6,225 nucleotides of DNA from Sandarakinorhabdus sp. (GTDB taxonomy: Bacteria; Pseudomonadota; Alphaproteobacteria; Sphingomonadales; Sphingomonadaceae), in the NCBI GenBank assembly GCA_025458465.1, contig JALOSK010000119.1:1-6225 (forward strand). The letters are read 5' to 3'. How positions within the stretch are numbered: the first letter of the stretch is position 1; every line of letters starts with the position of its first letter. Positions 1 to 6,089 of the stretch are shown here, in pieces. A program made the translations under genes and the position numbers. The notes under the pieces were generated by a model. It did not search any database, was not told the DNA's origin, and saw only the letters and a program-made list of their open reading frames with translations.

Positions 1-2
1 TG

Positions 3-743
3 CTGCGCGCGCTGCAGGGTGCCGGCTATCGCGTGCTGTCCATCGATCGGCCGGGCTTCGGCCTTTCGGACATGGTGGAGGCGCCCTGCCCGTTCGAGGC
101 GGCGGTGGATGATTTCGCAATCGTGCTGGATGCGCTGAAGATCGCCCGCATTTCCATCGTCACGCGCGGCGCGGCGCAGTTTGTGCTGGCGGCTGGCCGG
201 CGGCTGCCGGAACGGCTGGACAAGGTGGTGCTGATCAACCCCGATCCGCCATCGGCGCACAGCGGCGATGTGGGCGGCGTGGTTTCGGTGATCAAGACGC
301 TGTTTCTGAAGAACCCCTTGATGGTGAAGGGCTTTGCCCGGCTGCTGGCCAGCCAGTACACGCCCGACAAGGCGGCCACCATCATCCGTCGTTCGGTGGA
401 ATCCAGCCCGCCGGATCGGTATTTCATGGCCGATCCGGCCAATGTCGCCGATTATTATCGCGCCAGCCGGGCTTCGACCACCGGGCGCATCGCCGGCTAT
501 ATCGCGGAACAACTGGCCTTTGCCACGCGCGCTGCCGATGCGCCGTTGCCCGCCACGAAGGGGTGGACTGTGCTGCTGGGCGAGCATGACATGATCCACG
601 ATCCGGCGCAGACCGCCGCCTATTGGCGGCAGGTGCTGCCCGATGCGGCCCATCTGGAGGTGGCTGGCGCAGGACGCTTCCTCGCCCTCACCCACACGCC
701 CAAGGTGCTGGCGGCGCTGGCCGGATTATCCACAACAGACTGA
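3..743 (+). CDS. Alpha/beta-hydrolase-fold protein, 5' end missing, catalytic residues apparently lost
   Basis: The reading frame is open from base 3, so the gene starts upstream of the window; the GTG at 33 is an internal Val, not a start. The visible 246 residues show the alpha/beta-hydrolase fold: strand and turn VLSIDRPGFGLSD (residues 11-23), a helix and strand up to ISIV (50-53), VVLINPDPP (75-83), a lid-like insert (about 90-180), then TVLLGEHD (189-196) and AGAGRFL (221-227). The acid-site Asp196 of GEHD is kept. Where the family has the nucleophile elbow GxSxG, this protein reads TRGAA (54-58) with no Ser, Cys or Asp. Where the catalytic His normally follows Gly in GHF, it reads GRF (Arg225). 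From the family pattern I infer a non-hydrolytic protein, perhaps a ligand-binding or regulatory domain. The missing N-terminus could hold another domain. The fold is fairly sure, the function is unknown. Confidence 0.8.
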   Translation: MRALQGAGYRVLSIDRPGFGLSDMVEAPCPFEAAVDDFAIVLDALKIARISIVTRGAAQFVLAAGRRLPERLDKVVLINPDPPSAHSGDVGGVVSVIKTLFLKNPLMVKGFARLLASQYTPDKAATIIRRSVESSPPDRYFMADPANVADYYRASRASTTGRIAGYIAEQLAFATRAADAPLPATKGWTVLLGEHDMIHDPAQTAAYWRQVLPDAAHLEVAGAGRFLALTHTPKVLAALAGLSTTD

Positions 744-754
744 ATATTTTTACA

Positions 755-777
755 CCATACCCCACAATCGGGGATGG
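755..777 (+). other. Hairpin in the leader of the PEP-CTERM gene
   Basis: CCAT (755-758) and CCCC (760-763) pair with GGGG (770-773) and ATGG (774-777), leaving A759 bulged and a six-base loop ACAATC. It lies 12 bases after the hydrolase stop codon and ends 58 bases before the next start. An AT-rich run (744-752) precedes it and no T run follows on either strand, so it is not a canonical intrinsic terminator. It could weakly separate the two genes or sit in the 5' leader of the downstream mRNA. I see no clear -35/-10 pair in 744-835. Confidence 0.35.
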
Positions 778-835
778 GAAGGCACGCCCCCACCGGCCAT
801 TGCGAAACGACTTTCTGTTTGGGGGAGCGTAGCGG

Positions 836-1798
836 ATGACACGCGCGAGCACGAAATACACAGCGTTGGCATGTTCGGCTGTGATGGCCGCAAGTGCGGT
901 TCCGGCCGGCGCGGCCACTATCCTGTCACTGTCAAGCGGTGGCACGGCTGGATCGCTGCAGACCACCAGCCCGCAAGTAATCAGCGTCGGCCCGGTGGCG
1001 AACGCATCGGGAAGCGGCCTTGGTGGCTATGCCGAGACGGCGCAGGGCCTGTTTCCCAACGGGTTCAGCGGCGCTGAACGCTACACGTTCGAAACAGTGG
1101 CGGCTTCGACATCGACGACACGCTATCTCCGGCAGGAATTCGGCCTGGGCAACGGAAGCTTCTCGCAGCCCGGCGCCATCGTAGAGGCATCTTCGACCGG
1201 TTCTCTTGCCGGCGATGCGTTTGGCTCGGTTGAAATTGATCGGTTTCTGAGCAGCCTTTACATCGAGTCCATCACGACAAGGCCTTTCCGGCCTTCGAAC
1301 ATCAGCTACAATTATCGGTATCTCTTCAGTGGTCGGGGTCTCACGTCGACAACGAGTGTCAGCGGTCTCGACATCGTTGGCAACGTGCAGTTCGAACAGC
1401 TTTCCCTGTCGGGGTTCAATGTCCCCAACTGCTTCGACATCGTGTGCAACCTTTCCAACTATAGCCCGGCGCCCAACACCGTGCTGATCAACGTCCCGAA
1501 CATGCGGGTGGTGCTGAACGAACAGATCTGGTCGGAATCGCTGGTGGGCGGCATCCTGTCGCGATCGCTGCAGACAACGGCCATCAGCGTCCAGACCTTC
1601 GAGCTGGGAATGTTGAACAGCGTTGTGACCACCAACATGTTTCTTGGCCGCAGCTTCGCTTCTGTTTCCGGAATTCAGCCTGTGGTTGCTCCCCCGGTTT
1701 CGGGCGTGCCCGAACCGGCCGCGTGGGCAATGCTGATCGCCGGCTTTGGCCTCGTCGGGGCGGTTGAGCGCCGGCGCAACAGGGCAGTCACGGCCTGA
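836..1798 (+). CDS. Secreted PEP-CTERM sorting-domain protein of unknown function
   Basis: This 320-residue protein is exported and sorted by the PEP-CTERM/exosortase system. A signal peptide spans residues 1 to about 26 (Lys/Arg-containing start, hydrophobic LACSAVMAASAVPAGA core, probable cut near AGA-A). The C-terminus has the full tripartite tail: PEP motif at 292-294, hydrophobic segment AAWAMLIAGFGLVGAV (295-310) and basic ERRRNR (311-316). The WAMLIAGFGLVG variant is typical of sphingomonads. The middle (about 30-285) is rich in Ser, Thr, Gly and Asn with alternating beta-type hydrophobicity, and I recognise no enzymatic motif. Cys199 and Cys204 are close enough to form a disulfide. 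The ATG at 836 is supported by GGGGGAG at 821-827, eight bases upstream. Base composition is visibly less GC-rich than the flanking genes. PEP-CTERM proteins are generally tied to surface or extracellular-polysaccharide roles. No exosortase gene is in the window. Confidence 0.88.
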   Translation: MTRASTKYTALACSAVMAASAVPAGAATILSLSSGGTAGSLQTTSPQVISVGPVANASGSGLGGYAETAQGLFPNGFSGAERYTFETVAASTSTTRYLRQEFGLGNGSFSQPGAIVEASSTGSLAGDAFGSVEIDRFLSSLYIESITTRPFRPSNISYNYRYLFSGRGLTSTTSVSGLDIVGNVQFEQLSLSGFNVPNCFDIVCNLSNYSPAPNTVLINVPNMRVVLNEQIWSESLVGGILSRSLQTTAISVQTFELGMLNSVVTTNMFLGRSFASVSGIQPVVAPPVSGVPEPAAWAMLIAGFGLVGAVERRRNRAVTA

Positions 1799-1836
1799 AA
1801 CCGCCGCCACTGATGGTTCGTAGCTAGAGGGTCGGG

Positions 1837-1853
1837 GCTGCCGGGTGGGCGGC
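1837..1853 (+). terminator. Weak candidate terminator hairpin after the PEP-CTERM gene
   Basis: GCTGCC (1837-1842) pairs with GGCGGC (1848-1853) around the loop GGGTG, with one G-T wobble, 38 bases after the stop codon. Only TT follows on the + strand, so the U-tract expected of an intrinsic terminator is missing. It could reduce read-through into the opposing aroC transcript, but this rests on position and stem alone. Confidence 0.3.
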
Positions 1854-1880
1854 TTCCAGATGTGCCGATGACCCAGGCAC

Positions 1881-1941
1881 GGCGGCGCGCTCCCCAGTGT
1901 TGCGGGGAATGGTGTTCCGGGGGAACGCCAGGCGCGCCGCC
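1881..1941. other. Nested inverted repeat able to fold as a three-way junction
   Basis: A perfect 10-bp outer stem pairs GGCGGCGCGC (1881-1890) with GCGCGCCGCC (1932-1941). Inside it are two further hairpins. The first is TCCCC (1891-1895) with GGGGA (1904-1908) and an eight-base loop. The second is GGTGTTCC (1911-1918) with GGAACGCC (1922-1929), including one G-T pair and a GGG loop. Only AT (1909-1910) and AG (1930-1931) are unpaired at the junction. The element lies between convergent genes, nine bases past the aroC stop. It has no flanking T run on either strand. It could be a factor-assisted bidirectional terminator, an mRNA 3'-end protector for aroC, or a member of a dispersed palindromic repeat family. 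The pairing is direct observation and the role is inference. Confidence 0.5.
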
Positions 1942-1950
1942 CCTCTCCCC

Positions 1951-3021
1951 TTAACGGCCGGTCTGTCCTCTGTGCAGCAGCATGGCATCGGCCAGCACCA
2001 GCGCCACCATGGCTTCCAGCACCGGCGCGGCGCGGATGCCCACGCACGGATCGTGGCGGCCCTTGGTGACAATCTCGGCGGCTTCGCCATCCTTCGTGAT
2101 GGTTTCCACCGGCGTGAGGATCGAGCTGGTGGGTTTCAGCGCCATGCGCACCACGATGGGCTGGCCAGTGGAAATCCCGCCCGCGATGCCGCCGGCGTGA
2201 TTGGACAGGAATTCGGGGCCATCTTCACCGGGCCGCATGCGGTCGGCATTTTCCTCGCCGCGCAGGCGGGCGGCGGCAAAGCCGTCGCCGATCTCCACGG
2301 CCTTCACCGCATTGATGCTCATCGCGGCGTTGGCAAGCTGCGCATCCAGCTTGTGATAGAGTGGGCTGCCCCAGCCGGCCGGCACGCCGGTGGCGACACA
2401 TTCAACGATGGCGCCCAGCGAGGAACCGGCCTTGCGCGCGGCGTCCAGATGCTCGGCCCAGATTTCGGCGGTCACCGCGTCCGGGCACCAGAAGGGGTTG
2501 CGATCAATCTCGGCCAGATCGAAGCGGCTGCGATCGACGGCGATGCCGCCGATTTCCACCAGATAGGCGGTGATCGAAACGCCAGGGATCACCTTGCGGG
2601 CCACCGCGCCCGCTGCGACCCGTGATGCGGTTTCCCGCGCCGAAGATCGCCCACCGCCGCGCGGATCGCGAAAGCCGTATTTGGCATCATAGGCATAATC
2701 GGCGTGGCCTGGCCGATATTTGGCCGCCACGTCCGAATAATCCTTCGAACGCTGATCCACGTTCTCGATCATCAGGCTGATCGGCGTGCCGGTGGTGCGG
2801 CCTTCATACACGCCCGACAGGATGCGGACTTCATCCGGCTCCTGCCGCTGCGTGGTGAACTTCGACTGGCCGGGCCGGCGCTTGTCGAGGAAGGGCTGGA
2901 TATCGGCTTCGGACAAGGTGATGCCCGGCGGGCAGCCATCCAGCACGGCGCCGATCGCCGGCCCGTGGCTTTCGCCCCAGGTGGTGAATCGCAGCAGATG
3001 GCCGAATGTGTTGAGGCTCAT
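1951..3021 (-). CDS. aroC: Chorismate synthase
   Basis: AroC converts 5-enolpyruvylshikimate-3-phosphate to chorismate, the last shikimate-pathway step, using reduced FMN in the cytoplasm. The protein has 356 residues, the usual bacterial length, and appears complete. Family signatures are all present: [18 protein letters not shown] (16-33), KRRPGQSK (47-54), TGTP (77-80), [14 protein letters not shown] (103-116), [11 protein letters not shown] (121-131), [15 protein letters not shown] (234-248), [13 protein letters not shown] (274-286) and [18 protein letters not shown] (321-338). The two invariant histidines are His19 and His106. The start ATG lies in an ATGA overlap (3018-3021) with the stop of the upstream small membrane gene, and the nearest purine-rich sequence is poorly spaced, so translation is probably coupled. 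It is the last gene of the minus-strand cluster. Identification is near certain. Confidence 0.97.
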   Translation of the reverse strand: MSLNTFGHLLRFTTWGESHGPAIGAVLDGCPPGITLSEADIQPFLDKRRPGQSKFTTQRQEPDEVRILSGVYEGRTTGTPISLMIENVDQRSKDYSDVAAKYRPGHADYAYDAKYGFRDPRGGGRSSARETASRVAAGAVARKVIPGVSITAYLVEIGGIAVDRSRFDLAEIDRNPFWCPDAVTAEIWAEHLDAARKAGSSLGAIVECVATGVPAGWGSPLYHKLDAQLANAAMSINAVKAVEIGDGFAAARLRGEENADRMRPGEDGPEFLSNHAGGIAGGISTGQPIVVRMALKPTSSILTPVETITKDGEAAEIVTKGRHDPCVGIRAAPVLEAMVALVLADAMLLHRGQTGR

Positions 3022-3347
3022 CGGCCAAGCACTCTTCCAAGCAGGGCGCGAAGCGAGGGCAGCGCCAGACGATAGATTGTGATCCCAATTGCGACACCGA
3101 TCACAGTGCCGGCAAAGGTGCCTGCCTCACCGATGGGGCGGAGCGCGTGGCGCACAACAGCAATCGAAGGCAGAACAACAAGCTCAGCAGCAAGGCAGAG
3201 GATGACAAAGCTGGGTCGATCGTCCTGGTCAAATTCCGCTGGCCGCTGTGCATGAAAGATCCAGGCCAGCGCGCCCAGCACAACAGCAAGAAGAAGACTG
3301 AAGGCCAGCATGTTCATGTGGTCAGGCCAGCCCGATATCCGGCGCAT
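3018..3347 (-). CDS. Small three-helix membrane protein between fabI and aroC
   Basis: The product is 109 residues with three likely membrane segments: about 13-31 ([19 protein letters not shown]), 46-66 ([19 protein letters not shown] and flanks) and 74-96 ([19 protein letters not shown]). An acidic linker EFDQDD (38-43) follows the first helix and a basic tail ends the protein. I recognise no family. The ATG at 3347 overlaps fabI by 26 bases and is preceded by GAAGGCGGAGG, a plausible ribosome site. The ATGs at 3317 and 3311 would give 99 or 97 residues, starting just after the fabI stop, but have no good Shine-Dalgarno. Its TGA overlaps the aroC ATG. Base composition is visibly lower in GC than fabI and aroC. 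The same-strand tight packing and helix pattern support a real gene; the role is unknown. Confidence 0.72.
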   Translation of the reverse strand: MRRISGWPDHMNMLAFSLLLAVVLGALAWIFHAQRPAEFDQDDRPSFVILCLAAELVVLPSIAVVRHALRPIGEAGTFAGTVIGVAIGITIYRLALPSLRALLGRVLGR

Positions 3348-4122
3348 CCTCCGCCTTCATGCCGATGACGTTGTAGCCGGCATCGACATGGTGGGTCTCG
3401 CCGGTGACACCGCTGGCGAGATCGGAGAGCAGGTAGAGCCCGGCGCCGCCGACATCCTCGATCGTCACGTTGCGGCGCAGCGGGCTGTTATATTCGTTCC
3501 ACTTCATGATGTAGCGGAAATCGCCAATGCCGCTGGCCGCCAGCGTCTTGATCGGGCCGGCGCTGATGGCATTCACGCGCACGCCCTGCGGGCCAAGATC
3601 CATCGCCAGATATTTGACGCTGCATTCCAGCGCGGCCTTGGCAACGCCCATCACGTTGTAGTGCGGGATCACCTTTTCGGCGCCATAGTAGGACAAGGTG
3701 AGCATGGAGCCGCCTTCGGGCATCATCGCAGCGGCGCGCTGGGCCACGGCGGTGAAGCTGTAGACCGACACGTTCATGGTCAGCAGGAAATTGTCGAGGC
3801 TGGTATCGACATAGCGACCGCGCAGCTCGTTCTTGTCGGAAAAACCGATGGCGTGGACGAGGAAGTCGATGGTCGGCCATGCTTCGGCCAGCGCGGCGAA
3901 GCAGGCGTCCATGCTCTCCACCGACGACACATCGCATTCGAACAGGCGGGCAACGCCCAGCTGTTCGGCCAGCGGGCGCACCCGCTTTTCCATCATCGGG
4001 CCCTGATAGCTGAACGCCAGTTCGGCGCCCTGCTCGGCCAATGCCTTGGCGATGCCCCAGGCCAGGCTCTTGTCGTTGGCCAGGCCCATGATGAGGCCAC
4101 GCTTGCCCTGCATGATTGCCAT
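3322..4122 (-). CDS. fabI: Enoyl-[acyl-carrier-protein] reductase (NADH), FabI type
   Basis: FabI reduces trans-2-enoyl-ACP to acyl-ACP, the last step of each cycle of type II fatty acid synthesis, in the cytoplasm. The 266-residue protein is a short-chain dehydrogenase/reductase of the divergent FabI class. Visible features are the cofactor loop GLANDKSLAWGIA (13-25), CDVSS (63-67), HAIGF (90-94), the catalytic Tyr155-x6-Lys162 in YNVMGVAK, the upstream Tyr145-Tyr146 pair, and ISAGPIKTLAASGI (186-199). By motif position, residues matching E. coli Gly93, Met159 and Phe203 are the sensitive types (Gly93, Met158, Phe202), so there is no obvious triclosan-resistance substitution. The ATG at 4122 has a strong AAGGAG (4129-4134) six bases upstream, stronger than its cluster neighbours, suggesting efficient independent initiation. 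It lies 23 bases after the yihY-like gene. Confidence 0.97.
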   Translation of the reverse strand: MAIMQGKRGLIMGLANDKSLAWGIAKALAEQGAELAFSYQGPMMEKRVRPLAEQLGVARLFECDVSSVESMDACFAALAEAWPTIDFLVHAIGFSDKNELRGRYVDTSLDNFLLTMNVSVYSFTAVAQRAAAMMPEGGSMLTLSYYGAEKVIPHYNVMGVAKAALECSVKYLAMDLGPQGVRVNAISAGPIKTLAASGIGDFRYIMKWNEYNSPLRRNVTIEDVGGAGLYLLSDLASGVTGETHHVDAGYNVIGMKAEDAPDIGLA

Positions 4123-4145
4123 ATTTGTCTCCTTGGCCGCGCGCC

Positions 4146-5012
4146 TTACCGGTCAATTGCGGCAATTTCCAGCCGGGCGCGCGCCACCGCCGCATTGAAC
4201 TGCGCGCCCAGCACCAGCCCCAGCCCGATGATATAGAAATACAGGAGCGCGATGATCACGCCGGCAAGGCTGCCATAGGTGCGGGCATAGCTGCCAAAGA
4301 GGGTGAGCGCCCACGGCAGCGCCAGCGTGGTGGCCGTCCACGCCGCCGCGGTGACCAGCGCGCCCGGCCATTGCGGGGAAACCCGGAAGCGGCGCGGGCA
4401 CAGCAGGGCAAACAGCGCCCACAAGGCCAGGAACAGCAGGGCCGCCGGCACGATGCGCTGCAGGCCCAGCGCCGGAAACACGTCGCCGGCGCGGGGCAGC
4501 AGTTCGCGCACGAAGGTTTCGGCGCCGGTGAACAGCACCTGGGCTGCAAAGGCCACCAGCAGCAGCAGCACGAGCGCCATGATCTCGATCAGGCCGACCA
4601 GTCGCCAGCGCCAATAGGGCATTTCAGACGCGCGCCCATAAGCCTGGCTGACGATGTAGCGCAGGGTGACCAGCACGCCCGATGACGTCCACAGCGCCAC
4701 GATGAGGCCGAAGGTGACGACGCCGCCGCTGGCCGGCGCGGCAATCACATCGGTGAGCGTGGGGGCAATCAGTGCCGCCACATTGGCCGGCAGCGCATCA
4801 AGGAAGCTGTTGACCGCCGCCAGCCCTTCGGTGGTGCGTCCCAGCTGCCCGGCAACGAAGGCCAGCAGGATGACGAACGGGAACAGGGTGACAAGGCTGA
4901 GATAGGCAAGGTTGCCGGCGTGGGTGAAGCCATGTTCGAAGGTGCCGGCCACCGTATCGCGCAGCACCAGGCCCAGCGACATGCGGGGCGACAGGCGATG
5001 GCTTTTGGGCAC
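4146..5012 (-). CDS. YihY/BrkB-family inner-membrane protein
   Basis: The product is 288 residues with about six membrane helices (roughly 33-55, 97-117, 138-162, 184-206, 215-240 and 248-272). Family landmarks are the N-terminal HAGNLAYLSLVTLFPF (31-46) and the strongly conserved C-terminal YGSLAGVIIALLYFY (246-260) followed by LVLGAQFNAAV (267-277). The family was once named RNase BN and is also called virulence factor BrkB; the RNase assignment was later withdrawn in E. coli, and the molecular function is not established. The best start is GTG at 5012, 12 bases after the DnaJ-like stop, with a purine-rich GGGCAGGG just upstream. An ATG at 4982 would remove ten residues but has no ribosome site. 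Close spacing on both sides places it in the cluster with the co-chaperone and fabI. Confidence 0.9.
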   Translation of the reverse strand: MPKSHRLSPRMSLGLVLRDTVAGTFEHGFTHAGNLAYLSLVTLFPFVILLAFVAGQLGRTTEGLAAVNSFLDALPANVAALIAPTLTDVIAAPASGGVVTFGLIVALWTSSGVLVTLRYIVSQAYGRASEMPYWRWRLVGLIEIMALVLLLLVAFAAQVLFTGAETFVRELLPRAGDVFPALGLQRIVPAALLFLALWALFALLCPRRFRVSPQWPGALVTAAAWTATTLALPWALTLFGSYARTYGSLAGVIIALLYFYIIGLGLVLGAQFNAAVARARLEIAAIDR

Positions 5013-5024
5013 CGCCCTGCCCGC

Positions 5025-5960
5025 TCAGATCTCGAGCGCGGTGCGGATGTCGCGGGCGTCGATGTAATTTTCCGCGAAAGCCTTCAGGCCGGCATGATCG
5101 GCGGGCAGATCGATCTGCACCGTCACCAGCTGATCGCCGCGGGTGCCATCGATGCGGCGGAAGCCCCTGCCCTTCAGCCGGAACATCTTGCCCGACGTGG
5201 TGCCCGGCGGGATGGTGAGTGTCACCTTGCCTTCGGCCGTGGGCATCAGCACCTTGGCACCCAGCACGGCTTCATCCAGCTTGATCGGCAGGGTGAGGCG
5301 CACATCATCGCCATCGCGCACCAGCACGCGGTGCGGCGCGATCTCGATCGTCACGATGGCATCGCCGGGGCCGCCGGGGCCGGGCTCGCCCTTGCCGGCC
5401 AGCCGCATCTGCTTGCCCGATTCGAGGCCCGCCGGCAGCTTGATCTCGATGGCCTGGCCGGATTTCAGCACCACCCGCTGCGGCTTCAGCGCCACCGCAT
5501 CCTCGAATGGAACCGTCAGGCGATAGGCAACATCGGGCCCGCGCACCTGGGTACGAAAGCCGCGCCCGCCGCCCATGCCGCTGCCCATGCCGCCACTGCG
5601 GCCGCCGAACAGTTCGGCGAACAGATCATCGGCACCCTGCGCGAAATCGAAACCGCCCGAACGCCCGCCGCCGCCGAAATCGCGCGGATTGAAGCCGCCA
5701 CCGCCGCCATAGCCGCCACCGGCGAAGGGGTTGATCGGCTGCCCATCGGGACCGATTTCGCCACGGTCAAACTGGCCGCGCTTCACCGCGTCCGACAGGA
5801 GTTCATAGGCGGCGTTGGCTTCCTTGAAGCGCTCCATCGCCTTGGGATCATCGGCGTTGCGATCCGGGTGATTGTCCTTGGCGAGCTTGCGGAACGCCTT
5901 CTTGATGTCCGCCTCGCTGGCCGACCGTGGAACCCCGAGCACCGTATATGGATCGCGCAT
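5025..5960 (-). CDS. DnaJ/CbpA-like class B co-chaperone without zinc finger
   Basis: This J-domain protein probably stimulates an Hsp70 (DnaK) ATPase and delivers substrates. Its 311 residues show, in order, a J domain (about 4-65) with the essential HPD tripeptide at 31-33, a Gly/Phe-rich linker (about 68-138) holding a DLFAELFGG helix (112-120), and two DnaJ C-terminal beta domains (about 142-210 and 211-290; landmarks [22 protein letters not shown] and [17 protein letters not shown]). The four CxxCxGxG repeats of true DnaJ are absent, and no Cys occurs in the protein. Length and order match CbpA, but the match to E. coli CbpA is not close enough by eye to assign the name. ATG at 5960 follows AGGGA with five bases between. 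It is the first gene of the minus-strand cluster, downstream of a possible heat-shock-like promoter. Confidence 0.93.
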   Translation of the reverse strand: MRDPYTVLGVPRSASEADIKKAFRKLAKDNHPDRNADDPKAMERFKEANAAYELLSDAVKRGQFDRGEIGPDGQPINPFAGGGYGGGGGFNPRDFGGGGRSGGFDFAQGADDLFAELFGGRSGGMGSGMGGGRGFRTQVRGPDVAYRLTVPFEDAVALKPQRVVLKSGQAIEIKLPAGLESGKQMRLAGKGEPGPGGPGDAIVTIEIAPHRVLVRDGDDVRLTLPIKLDEAVLGAKVLMPTAEGKVTLTIPPGTTSGKMFRLKGRGFRRIDGTRGDQLVTVQIDLPADHAGLKAFAENYIDARDIRTALEI

Positions 5961-5988
5961 CTTCGTCCCTGTTGCTGCACTTCACCAT

Positions 5989-6013
5989 GCGCGTTGCAGA
6001 TGTGCAACAGCGC
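5989..6013. promoter_or_regulatory. Palindrome in the divergent promoter region, possible operator
   Basis: GTTGCA (5993-5998), spacer GATG, TGCAAC (6003-6008) is a perfect 6-bp inverted repeat. It extends outward to GCGC on both sides (5989-5992 and 6010-6013) with A6009 unpaired. TTGCAA (6020-6025) lies with its centre 22 bases away, about two helical turns, and TTGCTGCA (5972-5979) lies 25 bases to the other side. Repeated TGCA-centred half-sites between divergent genes suit a transcription-factor operator; no regulator can be named. As RNA it could also form a short hairpin. Confidence 0.4.
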
Positions 6014-6026
6014 CGGCATTTGCAAG
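5998..6026 (-). promoter_or_regulatory. Candidate promoter for the minus-strand cluster, RpoH-like
   Basis: On the minus strand, CTTGCA (6021-6026) is followed after exactly 17 bases by ACATCT (5998-6003), about 38 bases upstream of the DnaJ-like start. CTTG with CATNT resembles the general form of alphaproteobacterial RpoH (heat-shock) promoters, which would suit a J-domain gene. The -35 and -10 matches are partial, and in a 129-base region such a match can occur by chance. Confidence 0.3.
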
Positions 6027-6089
6027 TGCGCACGATAGCGACAGAACGCCAGTCTCGCCAGCACTGCCGGAAATGGGCAAGGAGCGACC

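Noticed and set aside
1811..1835. tRNA-like fragment (GGTTCG near TAGCTAGAGG)
   Set aside because: The bases resemble a T-arm at a glance, but no acceptor stem or cloverleaf can be drawn around them.
1942..1950. Pyrimidine run after the 1881-1941 structure as an intrinsic terminator tail
   Set aside because: It is C-rich (CCTCTCCCC) rather than a T run, so it does not meet the usual criterion.
932..2047. Long open frame on the minus strand opposite the PEP-CTERM gene
   Set aside because: It is Arg/His/Ala-rich without domains, runs into the aroC end, and lies opposite a gene with clear signal peptide, sorting tail and ribosome site. It is a high-GC antisense artefact.
1897..2625. Plus-strand open frame opposite aroC
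   Set aside because: It starts inside the palindromic intergenic element and mirrors conserved AroC motifs; Gly/His/Arg-rich composition is typical of an antisense shadow.
3310..4236. Long plus-strand open frame opposite fabI
   Set aside because: It is antisense to an unmistakable FabI with all catalytic residues; the translation is low-complexity and has no family features.
5560..5730. Glycine-codon repeat tract as a DNA repeat element or CRISPR-like array
   Set aside because: The repetition is irregular and explained by the Gly/Phe-rich linker of the DnaJ-like protein.
4920..6038. Long open frame on the plus strand opposite the DnaJ-like gene
   Set aside because: It mirrors the codons of a well-supported J-domain protein, is His/Gln/Ala-rich and has no recognisable domain or good ribosome site.
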